From CAVURS01 sp963834425 (GTDB lineage Bacteria; Actinomycetota; Actinomycetes; Actinomycetales; CAVURS01): DNA of 64,000 nt. Positions within the stretch are counted from its first letter, which is position 1; the number at the start of each line of letters is the position of its first letter. The notes under the pieces were generated by a model. The model saw only the letters and a program-made list of their open reading frames with translations. It did no database searches and was not told the DNA's origin. Of this stretch, positions 24,964 to 33,668 are shown piece by piece. Made by a program: the position numbers and the translations under genes. Where the stretch lies: the NCBI GenBank assembly GCA_963834425.1, contig CAWIBR010000008.1:310001-374000 (forward strand), in the 5' to 3' direction.

Positions 24964-26126
24964 CGCCGAGCCCTCTCCACCGCGGCTCGGGGGACCGACA
25001 GCTCGATCTCGGTGCCCTCGCCGGGCGTCGAGGCGATGCGAGCGGTGCCTCCGAGCTCGTCCATCCGACCGATGATCGACCCCTCGACCCCCAACCGTCC
25101 GCTGCGACGCGCCTCGGCCAGCCGGTCCGGTGCCATCCCGGCCCCGTCGTCGCGGATCAGCACGCTCACCCGCGTGCCGTCGTCGTCGACCAGCAGCCAC
25201 GACCGGGCGCCGGGGCCGGCGTGGCGCTCCACGTTGAGCAGCGCCTCGCCGATGGCGGCGTACAGCGCGCTCGCGATGGTGCCGGGCAGGAGCACCGGCT
25301 CGCCGGGTCCCGACACTGTGGTGCCGCTCTGTTCGTACGCCGCGAGGAGCGGCAGCAGGTCGACCTGCCCGTCCGCGGGCGACGGCTGCGGTTGTTCGCT
25401 CGCGACGAGGGAGCGCAGGGCCACCTCCTGCTCGGCGGCCAGATCGGCCAACTGCGCTGCGGGGCCGCCGATCTCGTTGCCCCGACGGTGGATCAGGGCC
25501 AGCACCTGCAGGACACCGTCGTGGATGTCGCGGGACAGGCGCTCGCGTTCGCGGGTAGCCGCGGCCTGGGCCCGGGCCTCGGCGAGGGCCAGCTCGCCGC
25601 GGCGAGCCAGGGGGATGACGTAACCGACCAGCGCGCCGCCCAGCACGAGCAGCACGATGTTGGTCACGGTGGTCGTGCTGGCGCCGTGCCGGTGCACCAC
25701 GTCGGCCACTCCCACGGCGAGGGCCGCGCCCACGCCGGCCACCCAGCCCTTGGCGATCGCCCAGGCCAGCACCGGCGCGGCCGACCAGAGCACCGGCAAC
25801 GTGGGTGACCCGGCGGCGATGTGGGCCGGGCTGTCAATGAGGCGGGAGGCCAGGATCGCGGCGAGCGCGACGGCCAGGTCGGGGACCAGCCAGGCCCAGG
25901 TGCGGTTGCGCGGGCGTCGATAGGCGGCCGTGATGACAACCGTCCAGATCGCCATGAGCCCCAACAGGATCCAGGCGCCGGTGCGGTGCCGGTAGCCGTC
26001 GGCGTTGACCGCGTAGAGGCCGACGGCGTAGGCCAGGGCGAGGAAGCGGAAGACCGCCAGCACCGGCCAGGCGGCGGTCTCGATGCCGGCTTCGCCGTCC
26101 CGTTCTTCCTGGGTCGGCCGACTCAT
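24960..26126 (-). CDS. Membrane sensor histidine kinase (HisKA_3; MacS/DUF5931-like)
   Basis: 388 residues. The N-terminal half has about five or six hydrophobic helices (for example LAVFRFLALAYAVGLYAVNA), a membrane sensor region without a large outside domain. Then a short coiled linker leads to ERERLSRDIHDGVLQVLALI, with the phosphorylated His in DIHDG. The ATPase domain includes EALLNVERHA (N-box) and RDDGAGM (G1-type) segments. The layout resembles the DUF5931/MacS kinases of actinobacteria. It overlaps genes on both sides by a few bases (DUF2127 upstream, regulator downstream). Signal unknown. Confidence 0.88.
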   Translation of the reverse strand: MSRPTQEERDGEAGIETAAWPVLAVFRFLALAYAVGLYAVNADGYRHRTGAWILLGLMAIWTVVITAAYRRPRNRTWAWLVPDLAVALAAILASRLIDSPAHIAAGSPTLPVLWSAAPVLAWAIAKGWVAGVGAALAVGVADVVHRHGASTTTVTNIVLLVLGGALVGYVIPLARRGELALAEARAQAAATRERERLSRDIHDGVLQVLALIHRRGNEIGGPAAQLADLAAEQEVALRSLVASEQPQPSPADGQVDLLPLLAAYEQSGTTVSGPGEPVLLPGTIASALYAAIGEALLNVERHAGPGARSWLLVDDDGTRVSVLIRDDGAGMAPDRLAEARRSGRLGVEGSIIGRMDELGGTARIASTPGEGTEIELSVPRAAVERARR

Positions 26127-26902
26127 GTGAGCGCGGCCGCCTCGACCTCGAGCAGCGAGTCGGCGTGCCGTTCGGCCTCGAAGGCTGCGCGCCCGCCGCG
26201 CAGGCCGAACAACCGCTTGGTGTAGAGCAGGTAGGCCACCGCCGCGACGTTGATCGCGAACGTCAGTAGGCGCAGGAGGGTGACCCGCTCGATCAGCTCG
26301 CGAATCTCCAGCGGCAGGAAGATCGACGTGCCGACGACCGCGACGTACTCGCCCCACCGTTTGAGCAGCCAGAGGCCGACCGCTTCGAGCAGCTCGAGCG
26401 CGCCGTAGGCGGCGACGCCGAGGGTCAGCAGGAACAGGGTGTGGGGTGAGACGCCGAAGGCCTGGCGGATCAGCCTGACCGGGCCGCTGGTCTCCAGGTC
26501 GACACCGAACTTGTTGGCCAACGGCTTGAGCAGCGGCAGGTCGGCCTCGAAGACCTTCTGCAGTGAGCCCTGGGCGCCGGAGAAGCGGTGCAGCCCATAG
26601 GCCAGGAGCAGCAGCAGGACCCCGCGCACCCCTCGCTCGACGGCGAGCAGGCGCAGGACGAAGGCGTCCCGCAGGGCTCGACCGCGCAGGACGATGGGTG
26701 CGTCGGCGGCCGGACCGCTACCGCCGACCGGACCCGCGACGTAATCACCGCAGCGCAAGCAGCGCCAGACCTCGCCGGCCGGTGTCTCGGCCCGCAGCCG
26801 CGCGCGCAGCTCGGGCTCGTCCGGCGCGTAGGTCGTGTGGCCGTGCCGGCCGCAGGCTCGCAAGTCCCAGCTGAAACGGGGAAAGGGACGCCAGCCGGAC
26901 AT
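26123..26902 (-). CDS. DUF2127 membrane protein with N-terminal zinc-ribbon-like segment
   Basis: 259 residues. The N-terminus carries C-x2-H-x-H (ACGRHGHTTY), then WRCLRCGDY, Cys/His pairs that could bind zinc. The rest has several helices in a DUF2127-like order: LLAVERGVRGVLLLLLAYGL, then LTLGVAAYGALELLEAVGLWLLKRWGEY. Function of DUF2127 is unknown. ATG 26902 was preferred to a GTG 9 nt upstream because TAGGGT lies 7 nt before it. First gene of a probable three-gene operon with the two-component system. Confidence 0.8.
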   Translation of the reverse strand: MSGWRPFPRFSWDLRACGRHGHTTYAPDEPELRARLRAETPAGEVWRCLRCGDYVAGPVGGSGPAADAPIVLRGRALRDAFVLRLLAVERGVRGVLLLLLAYGLHRFSGAQGSLQKVFEADLPLLKPLANKFGVDLETSGPVRLIRQAFGVSPHTLFLLTLGVAAYGALELLEAVGLWLLKRWGEYVAVVGTSIFLPLEIRELIERVTLLRLLTFAINVAAVAYLLYTKRLFGLRGGRAAFEAERHADSLLEVEAAALT

Positions 26903-26909
26903 GCGGGCC

Positions 26910-26915
26910 ACCCTA
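26910..26915 (-). promoter_or_regulatory. -10 element TAGGGT (leaderless) of the DUF2127/two-component operon
   Basis: TAGGGT on the minus strand, then 7 nt, then ATG at 26902. It lies about 12 bp from the duplicated HNH leader on the other strand. Confidence 0.5.
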
Positions 26916-26926
26916 GGTGGGGCGCC

Positions 26927-27164
26927 GGGTTTCAGACGGGCTTGGTACGGCGCGCTGGTTCTGCGCGGGGTTGGGTTTTCAAGCGGCTGGGTACGGCGCG
27001 CGGGTTCCGCGCGGGGCTGGGTCTTGCTCGCGGGTCGCCTTCGGCGGTTTGAAGAACGGTCACGCAGAGTCGCTCTGAGGTTGCCGAAAATAGTTGCTAT
27101 TCAACGGGATTCGGGGGGTTGTCGGGGTTGACCGATGTCAGAGGATAGGTCTAGAATCGAACAC
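26927..27164 (+). repeat. Leader of DUF222/HNH element, copy 2 (duplicate of 2270-2507)
   Basis: Homologous to the copy-1 leader from GGGTTTCAGACGGG through the promoter, with small substitutions and indels (for example CTCTGAGG for CTCAAGG). Homology stops abruptly upstream of GGGTTTCAGAC, which marks one edge of the duplicated unit. Confidence 0.85.
27128..27157 (+). promoter_or_regulatory. Sigma-70-type promoter, leaderless, for DUF222/HNH copy 2
   Basis: TTGACC (27128-27133), 18-bp spacer, TAGAAT (27152-27157), then 7 nt to the ATG at 27165; same as in copy 1. Confidence 0.75.
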
Positions 27165-28636
27165 ATGAACGAGGGCAGCGTTCACCCCGAACTGGAGTCC
27201 ACCGGCGACCCGGCCTTGGACCACCTCTTCGCGCGCCTGGCCGGGGATGTGGCCGAGCTCAACGACCACGACCTGACCGCCCTGATCCGCCTGGACTCGC
27301 CCTCGACCGGGCTGCACGCGGCGGCCCGGAACCTGGAACTCCTGCGCCGGCGGCTGGCGGTCTTCGACTCCCACTACGTGGCCGCGGTCGAGGTCGGCGA
27401 CGAACCGGCCCGCTACGCCCGACCCAGTACGGCGACCTTCCTGCGGGAGCAGCTGCGGCTGACCCGAGGCGAGGCCAAACGGCGGGTCGACCTGGCCCAC
27501 GCGATCACCCCGTCAGGTGGCGTTCACCGGGGAAGTCCTGCCGGCTCCGCTGCCCGCCCTAGCCGCGGCGGTCACGGCCGGGGTGGTCTCGGCCGACCAC
27601 GCCCGGACCATCATCGAGACCATCGCCAAACTCCCCACCCCGGTGCGGGAGGAGTCCGGTTCGGTGGTGGAGGCCGAGATGGTCCAAGCCGCCGGCAAGG
27701 TCACCCCGGCCGACCTGGAGGACCTCGCCACCGAGGTGATGGTGAGGGCCGACCCCGACGGGACCCTGCGCGAGGTCGCCCACGCCGACAAACACCGCGG
27801 GCTGCGGCTGTGGAAGAAACGCGGGCAGGCCGGGTACACCCTGCAGGCCGACCTGAACCAGGAAACCGGTGAAGCCGCCCGGGTCGTGCTGGATGCCTGG
27901 TCCAAACCCGCCCCCGCCACCCAGGGTGAGCTGGACGGGGCCCCGGCCAGCAAGGACACCCGCCCGCACGCAGGTCCGGATGCACGACGCGTTCGGTGAC
28001 GTCCTCAAAGCCATCCTCAACTCCGGGGACCTGCCGGCCTGCGGCGGGACCCCGGCCGCGATGGTCTGGCACATCCGGGACGAGGTAGCTGCGCGCCCGG
28101 TACGGCTTCGCGGTGAGTGAGCACGGCACCCTGCTCCCGGTCGGGGACGCCCTCCGCGCCTGCGACCAGTGCCAGCTGTACGTGCTGATCGAGAACAGCA
28201 AGGGCGTCCCGCTCTACCTCGGCCGCACCACCCGGATCGCCACCCCCGGCCAAACCGTCGCCCTAGCCGCGCAGAGACCGCGGCTGCTCCTTCCCGGGCT
28301 GTGACCGGCCCCCGAGCCACTGCCAACGCCACCACATCACCGACTGGGCCAACGGCGGCCCCACCGACATCGACAACCTCACCCTCCTCTGCGGCTACCA
28401 CCACCGAGAACACGCCAAACGCGGCTGGGAATGCGTGATGCTGAACGGGCTACCGCACTGGCGACCACCCGCCTGGCTCGACCCACGACCGAACACCCAT
28501 CCGCAACACCCGACACTTCACCCTGCCCACCCACCAACCCACCGACCGACCCACGGACCTCAACCAGCCCGGCACGGACACCGGCGTGGCCACCGACAAC
28601 GGCGTACCCGAGGGCTGGCTGCCCGACACCGGATGA
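27165..28636 (+). pseudogene. DUF222 / HNH endonuclease (13E12 repeat family), copy 2, frameshifted
   Basis: The first 115 or so residues read cleanly: MNEGSVHPELESTGDPALDH through GEAKRRVDLAHAITPSG. The frame then changes near 27515, 27975, 28100, 28270 and in the proline-rich tail. The joined protein has DUF222 (LNDHDLTALIRL through KKRGQAGYTLQADL), QVRMHDAFGDVLKAILNSGD, then the HNH part with CQRHHITDW-like residues and LLCGYHHRE, ending EGWLPDTG. Against copy 1, GCGCAGAGACC replaces GCGCGAGACC, a one-base insertion just before the HNH. Breaks differ between copies, so they arose separately or are read errors. Probably not translated whole as given. Confidence 0.8.
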
Positions 28637-28692
28637 GCGCTCGCGATGGACGTTCGGGTGAGCGCAGTCGGAGCGACTCCGATGGCCCGGTC

Positions 28693-28698
28693 TACGGT
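28693..28698 (+). promoter_or_regulatory. -10 element TACGGT (leaderless) of the MarR gene
   Basis: TACGGT then 7 nt to GTG 28706. The only support for this start over the upstream ATG at 28682 is this spacing, shared with other genes here. Confidence 0.45.
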
Positions 28699-28705
28699 TA
28701 CCGGC

Positions 28706-29245
28706 GTGCCGCAAGAACTGGGACTGCCGTTCGACCCGATCGCGCGCGCCGAGGAGCTGTGGGAGCAGCGGTGGGACCACTCCGGCGCCATGGCCGCGGC
28801 GACGTCGATCATGCGGGTGCAGCAGCTCCTCCTCGCGCGCTTCGACGACGTGCTGAAGCCGCACGCGCTGACCTTCGCGCGCTACGAAGCGCTCGTCCTG
28901 CTCGCGTTCAGCCGGTCGGGCGAGCTGCCCATGGGCAAGATCGGCGAGCGGCTGATGGTCCACCCCACGAGCGTGACCAACATCGTGCAGCGGCTGGAGC
29001 AGCAGGGGTTCGTGGCCCGTCGGCCCAACCCCCGCGACGGCCGCGGGGCACTCGCTTCGTTGACCGCGGCCGGCCGAGACGTGATGGAGCGGGCGACCAA
29101 AGACCTCGTGGGCACCGGCTTCGGCCTGGAAGCGCTCGACGACGACGGCCGGCGGGACCTGTTCGGCCTGCTCCGCGGCGTCCGGATCGCGGCCGGTGAC
29201 TTCCCGGCGGACGAGCCCTCGGCGGCGGATCCGGCCAGCGATTAG
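28706..29245 (+). CDS. MarR-family transcriptional regulator
   Basis: 179 residues (13-20 more if an upstream ATG is used). Winged-helix core: ALTFARYEALVLLAFSRSG, the recognition region MGKIGERLMVHPTSVTNIVQRLEQ, and the wing RRPNPRDGRG. Binds DNA as a dimer, usually next to its own gene. It lies 32 bp upstream of the acyl-CoA mutase gene in the same direction, so it may control that gene. Ligand unknown; an acyl-CoA or aromatic acid is a guess. Confidence 0.88.
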   Translation: MPQELGLPFDPIARAEELWEQRWDHSGAMAAATSIMRVQQLLLARFDDVLKPHALTFARYEALVLLAFSRSGELPMGKIGERLMVHPTSVTNIVQRLEQQGFVARRPNPRDGRGALASLTAAGRDVMERATKDLVGTGFGLEALDDDGRRDLFGLLRGVRIAAGDFPADEPSAADPASD

Positions 29246-29277
29246 GATTTAGTAGGACGTCCAAGTAAATTGGCGGG

Positions 29278-30951
29278 GTGAGTCATACCAGCGACGGTCG
29301 GCAGCGATGGCAGAACCGGTACGACGCGGCGTTGGCCCGCGGTCAGGTGAGAGACGCCGATTTCACGACGCTCTCGGGCGTGGAGGTCGACCCGGTCTAC
29401 GGCCCGGCTACTGATGACGAGGTCGACCCGCGGATCGGCTGGCCCGGGGAGTTCCCGTTCACCCGCGGTCTCTACTCCACCGGCTACCGCGGCCGGACCT
29501 GGACGATCCGCCAGTTCGCCGGCTTCGGCAACGCCGAGCAGACCAACGAGCGCTACCGGATGATCCTGGCCCGCGGCGGCGGCGGCCTGTCGGTGGCCTT
29601 CGACATGCCCACCCTGATGGGCCGGGACTCCGACGACACCCAGAGCCTGGGCGAGGTCGGCCACTGCGGCGTGGCCATCGACTCGGCCGTCGACATGGAG
29701 GCGCTCTTCGCCGACATCCCGTTGGACAAGGTCACCACGTCGATGACCATCAGCGGGCCGGCGGTGCCGATCTTCTGCATGTACCTCGTCGCCGCCGAGC
29801 GGCAGGGAGCGGATCTCTCGGCGCTCAACGGCACGCTGCAGACCGACATCTTCAAGGAGTACATCGCGCAGAAGGAGTGGCTCTTCCCGCCCCAGCCCCA
29901 CCTACGCCTGATCGGCGACCTGATGGAGTACTGCGCGGCGACCATCCCGGCGTACAAGCCGTTGTCGGTGTCGGGTTACCACATCCGAGAGGCGGGATCG
30001 ACTGCGGCGCAAGAGCTTGCGTTCACCCTGGCCGACGGCTTCGGGTACGTCGAGCTCGGCCTGGAGCGGGGTCTGGACATCGAGGCGTTCGCGCCCGGGC
30101 TGAGCTTCTTCTTCGACGCCCACCTGGACTTCTTCGAGGAGGTCGCGAAGTTCCGTGCGGCGCGGCGGATCTGGGCCCGCTGGATGCGCGACGTCTACGG
30201 CGCCACGACCGACAAGGCGCAGTGGCTGCGCTTCCACACCCAGACGGCGGGCGTCTCGTTGACCGCGCAGCAGCCCTACAACAACGTCGTTCGCACGGCC
30301 GTCGAGGCGCTCGCCGCGGTGCTCGGCGGGACGAACTCGCTGCACACCAATGCCCTTGACGAGACCCTGGCCCTGCCGAGCGAGCAGGCTGCCGAGATCG
30401 CCCTGAGCACCCAGCAGGTGCTGATGGAGGAGATCGGCGTGGTCAACGTGGCCGACCCACTCGGCGGGTCCTGGTACGTCGAGGCGCTGACCGACCGACT
30501 GGAGGCCGAGGCCGAGCGGATCTTCGAGCAGATCCGGTCGATGGGGTCGGACGGCACCATGACCGCGGGCATCCTGCGCGGCATCGAGGACGGCTGGTTC
30601 ATGTCCGAGATCGCCGAGGCGGCATTCCAGTACCAAACGGCGTTGGAGAAGGGCGACAAGAAGGTCGTCGGCGTCAACGTCAACACCGACTCGATCTCGC
30701 GCCCGCTGGAGATCATGCGGGTCAGCCACGACGTCGAGATCGACCAGGTCGCTGCCCTCTCGGCCCGCCGAGCGGCTCGTGACCAGACGGCCGTACATGC
30801 GGCACTGGATCGGTTGGCCGACGCCGCGCGCACGGACGAGAACCTCGTCCCGCCCATGCTGGAGGCGGCCCGGGCCGAGGCCACGCTCGGCGAGATCTGC
30901 GACACATTGCGCGCCGAGTGGGGCGACTACCGAGAGCCGGCGCGTTTCTGA
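29278..30951 (+). CDS. icmA: B12-dependent acyl-CoA mutase large subunit, isobutyryl-CoA mutase type
   Basis: 557 residues: the TIM-barrel substrate domain only, with no C-terminal cobalamin domain, as in two-subunit IcmA/IcmB enzymes. Seen: RTWTIRQ, GLSVAFDMPTLMGRDSDD, SGYHIREAGSTAAQE, the HTQTAGVSLT segment, and NSLHTNALDE. The two residues that choose the substrate in this family are Phe80 (RQFAGF) and Gln198 (YIAQKEW). Methylmalonyl-CoA mutase has Tyr and Arg there, while isobutyryl-CoA mutase has Phe80 and Gln198, the same residues at the same numbers. So n-butyryl-CoA to isobutyryl-CoA is the predicted reaction. IcmB must be elsewhere. Start is GTG 33 bp after the MarR stop. Confidence 0.88.
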   Translation: MSHTSDGRQRWQNRYDAALARGQVRDADFTTLSGVEVDPVYGPATDDEVDPRIGWPGEFPFTRGLYSTGYRGRTWTIRQFAGFGNAEQTNERYRMILARGGGGLSVAFDMPTLMGRDSDDTQSLGEVGHCGVAIDSAVDMEALFADIPLDKVTTSMTISGPAVPIFCMYLVAAERQGADLSALNGTLQTDIFKEYIAQKEWLFPPQPHLRLIGDLMEYCAATIPAYKPLSVSGYHIREAGSTAAQELAFTLADGFGYVELGLERGLDIEAFAPGLSFFFDAHLDFFEEVAKFRAARRIWARWMRDVYGATTDKAQWLRFHTQTAGVSLTAQQPYNNVVRTAVEALAAVLGGTNSLHTNALDETLALPSEQAAEIALSTQQVLMEEIGVVNVADPLGGSWYVEALTDRLEAEAERIFEQIRSMGSDGTMTAGILRGIEDGWFMSEIAEAAFQYQTALEKGDKKVVGVNVNTDSISRPLEIMRVSHDVEIDQVAALSARRAARDQTAVHAALDRLADAARTDENLVPPMLEAARAEATLGEICDTLRAEWGDYREPARF

Positions 30952-30968
30952 CCCCTCGAAATCTCACT

Positions 30969-30974
30969 TACCCT
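30969..30974 (+). promoter_or_regulatory. -10 element TACCCT (leaderless)
   Basis: TACCCT then 8 nt to GTG 30983, in the 31-bp gap after the mutase gene. Confidence 0.45.
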
Positions 30975-30982
30975 GGTCCGTT

Positions 30983-32692
30983 GTGGCCAGTCAACGTCCG
31001 AGGTTCGGCAAGTACCTCATTGCCGACCTTCGCGACCTGCTGGAGCGGCCGGGCAGCATCGCCGGCCTGGTCCTGGTCGTGGTCGGCGCCCTGCTCCTCG
31101 TGGTCGGGATCGTCGGCGCGGTGATGGTCGGTCCCCGGAGCAACTACACCGACCGCAAGACGGTGCAGCCGCACGCCCCGGCCGTCGTGCTCACCTCGGG
31201 GGTGGTCGGAGCGGTCGGGCCTCAGGTGACGGTGGCCGCTCACCGGCTCGACGGCGGGGCTCTGTTTGTCGGCCGCGCGATCTCTCGCGACGTCTCCGAC
31301 CTGACCGGCACCGCTCCCAGCCTGCGGATCACCGGCGTGCACGGACTGCACGGACTGGTCCTGAAGGCGCGGCCCGGCACCACGAGCCTGGCCAACGTGC
31401 AGACGTCGGACATCTGGCGCGACACGAGCACCGGCGCGGGTGCCCAGAGCCTGGTCTGGCGGCCGGACGACCAGGCGCAGTCGGTCCTGGTCGCCTCGAC
31501 CGACGGCTCGGCGCTGCCGGCCGTGCAGATCAGCGTCTCCTGGCATCGCAGCGGCTGGTTCCCGGCCGCCCTGCTCTTCATCGTGGTCGGCCTGGCCCTG
31601 CTCGTCTCCGGGCTGCACCTGCTGACCGGCGGTCACCTGCTGCGCCGGATCTCCCGGCGGGCGGTCGACCGGGTCTCCTCGATCCCGGTGCCGGCTCGCG
31701 TCGGGGGCGGCCGGCGCGGACGGGTCGCCGTCGGCTCGGGCCTGATCGTGCTGCTCCTGTCCGGCTGCTCGGCGGCGGGCGGGCTGGTCGGTGTCCACGA
31801 ACCGTCCGGCTCCTCGGCCAGCGGCCCGGCTCTCGAACCCCAGCAGGCCCGCGCCATCGTCGGTCGGGTCCTCACGACCGCCACCGCGGCCGACACCAGC
31901 CGCAGCTCGGCGACGGCCGCCCAGGCGTACGACGGGCTCGCCTTGCAGATGATGGCCGCGGCCTACCAGGTGGACACGGCCCAGGGCACGACCGTCCCCC
32001 CGCGGCCCACATCGCAGACGCGGCCGGGGGTGATGCTGACCCGAGGCGCGGCGTACCCGCGGTTCTTCTTCACCGTCCTGCCCGGCAACTCCACCCAGCC
32101 GCCAGTGGTCAGCCTGCTCACCGCCACGAACGCGTCGTCGGCCTACCGCATCGCCGGGTCGGTCCTGTTGCTTCGCGGAGCGCGGCTGCCCCAGGTCGCC
32201 GACGTCTCCGAGGGGTCGCCGGTCCTGGCGCCGGACACCAGCGGGCTGGCGCTGCCGCCGGAGGCGGTGGGCTCGAGCTACGCGGCGGTGCTCAATACCG
32301 GGTCGAGCGCACCGCAGGCGGCGAAGTTCAGGACGGACAGCTTCCAGAGCCAGGTGCAGCAGGCGGCAGCGGCTCAGCGCTCTGGGGTGGCGCGCTTCGG
32401 CAGCTACATGCAGACCCACGAGGCAGTGCCCGGAGCCACGGTGGCCATCCGGACGAGTGACGGCGGTGCGCTGGTCTTCGCGGCGCTGCGCCGCACCAGC
32501 ACCTTCACCGCGCGCCCGGGCAATGTCGCGACCCTGCCGGCCGACGTACGGGTGCTGACCGGCGAGGTGCAGGCGTCCAGCTTCACCTCTACCGCGGCCG
32601 AGCTGCTGCTCTTCTCGGTGCCACCGGCCGGCAAAGGACGAGTCACGCTGGTGGGGGCCTCGGATGGCCTGATCTCGGCAACCGCACACTGA
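30983..32692 (+). CDS. Unknown membrane protein with a lipobox in the middle of the chain
   Basis: 569 residues; I do not recognise the family. Layout: cytosolic start, helix near 25-50 (GSIAGLVLVVVGALLLVVG), an outside domain to about 190, a second helix (AALLFIVVGLALLVSG), a basic loop (RRISRRAVDRV, then GGGRRGRVAV), and a third helix. That helix runs straight into LLLSGCSAAGG, a textbook lipobox, followed by a Ser/Pro-rich linker and an outside domain of about 310 residues. It looks like a membrane protein fused to a lipoprotein. Fusion is in one frame with no stop. Role unknown; the CnoX-like gene follows after 17 bp. Confidence 0.6.
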   Translation: MASQRPRFGKYLIADLRDLLERPGSIAGLVLVVVGALLLVVGIVGAVMVGPRSNYTDRKTVQPHAPAVVLTSGVVGAVGPQVTVAAHRLDGGALFVGRAISRDVSDLTGTAPSLRITGVHGLHGLVLKARPGTTSLANVQTSDIWRDTSTGAGAQSLVWRPDDQAQSVLVASTDGSALPAVQISVSWHRSGWFPAALLFIVVGLALLVSGLHLLTGGHLLRRISRRAVDRVSSIPVPARVGGGRRGRVAVGSGLIVLLLSGCSAAGGLVGVHEPSGSSASGPALEPQQARAIVGRVLTTATAADTSRSSATAAQAYDGLALQMMAAAYQVDTAQGTTVPPRPTSQTRPGVMLTRGAAYPRFFFTVLPGNSTQPPVVSLLTATNASSAYRIAGSVLLLRGARLPQVADVSEGSPVLAPDTSGLALPPEAVGSSYAAVLNTGSSAPQAAKFRTDSFQSQVQQAAAAQRSGVARFGSYMQTHEAVPGATVAIRTSDGGALVFAALRRTSTFTARPGNVATLPADVRVLTGEVQASSFTSTAAELLLFSVPPAGKGRVTLVGASDGLISATAH

Positions 32693-32709
32693 TCCGACAG
32701 GATGAGCAC

Positions 32710-33663
32710 ATGACTCAGCAGCCGTTCAGCACTGCGGCCCTGCGCGGCGCCGTGGATCTCGGCGCGATCGCTGCGGCCAACCAGCGCAAAGCAGCCGCGG
32801 CCGGTGGCGGGGGATCGCCGACGCCGGCCGGCGGCTTCGTCGTCGAGGTGACCGAGGCCGACTTCCAGAGCGTGGTCATCGAGCAGTCGATGACCGTGCC
32901 CGTCATCGTCGACCTGTGGACCGCGCGGGCCCAGCAGTCGGTGCAGATGAGCGCCACGCTGGACAAGCTGGCCGCGGAGTACGCCGGCGCGTTCCTGGTC
33001 GCGCGGGTGGACATCGACACCAGTCCCGCTCTGGTGCAGGCGTTCCAGGTGCAGACGTTGCCCTTCGTCGTCGCCGTCATCACCGGCCAGCCGGTCCCGC
33101 TGGCCGCGGACGTCGTCCCCGAGGAGCAGCTGCGCCAGATCCTCGACAAGCTGCTCGAGGTCGCCGCCCAGAACGGCGTCACGGGACGCATCGCCGGATC
33201 CGGCGAGGGCGCCGAGGACGGCGGAGCCGTCGAGGCGGCCGAGCCGGAGCTGCCGACCCTGCATCAGGCGGCGTACGACGCGATCGACAGCGGTGACCTG
33301 ACGACCGCGGCGGCGTCGTACGAGCAGGCGATCAGGGAGAACCCGGCCGACGAGCTCGCGGCCATCGGTCTGATCAACGTGCAGCTGATGCAGCGCACCG
33401 AGGGCGTCGACTCGCTCGCGGCGCTCGCGGCCGCGCAAGCCGCACCGGAGGACACCGAGGCCCAGCTGCTCGCGGCCGACATCGAGGTGATCCAAGGCCA
33501 GATCGCGCCGGCCTTCGACCGCCTGGTGGACGCGGTCCGGACGCGCTCCGGCGCCGAGCGCGAGGAGGTGCGCCAGCGGCTGGTCGCGCTGTTCGCCCTC
33601 GTGGGCGCCGACGACCCGGACGTGCGGCGGGCCCGGATCGCCCTGACCAACGCGCTCTTCTGA
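32710..33663 (+). CDS. CnoX/YbbN-like thioredoxin-fold plus TPR co-chaperone
   Basis: 317 residues. The N-terminal thioredoxin-like domain includes VVEVTEADFQSVV, VPVIVDLWTARAQQS, VARVDIDTSPALVQAFQVQTLPFVV. The usual CxxC is absent (TARAQQS stands in its place), so it is not a disulfide reductase. A low-complexity linker (GEGAEDGGAVEAAE) leads to a TPR-like C-terminal half (AAYDAIDSGDLTTAAASYEQA). This order matches YbbN/CnoX proteins that hold unfolded proteins for GroEL/DnaK. CAGGAT and 6 nt precede the ATG. Confidence 0.85.
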   Translation: MTQQPFSTAALRGAVDLGAIAAANQRKAAAAGGGGSPTPAGGFVVEVTEADFQSVVIEQSMTVPVIVDLWTARAQQSVQMSATLDKLAAEYAGAFLVARVDIDTSPALVQAFQVQTLPFVVAVITGQPVPLAADVVPEEQLRQILDKLLEVAAQNGVTGRIAGSGEGAEDGGAVEAAEPELPTLHQAAYDAIDSGDLTTAAASYEQAIRENPADELAAIGLINVQLMQRTEGVDSLAALAAAQAAPEDTEAQLLAADIEVIQGQIAPAFDRLVDAVRTRSGAEREEVRQRLVALFALVGADDPDVRRARIALTNALF

Positions 33664-33668
33664 GCGGG

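Noticed and set aside
2270..28636. Composite transposon formed by the two HNH elements
   Set aside because: No transposase, no terminal inverted repeats and no target duplication were seen. The elements are direct repeats, and the genes between them are ordinary chromosomal ones.
29278..30951. Naming the mutase as methylmalonyl-CoA mutase
   Set aside because: Both specificity residues (Phe80, Gln198) are those of isobutyryl-CoA mutase, and the cobalamin domain is absent.
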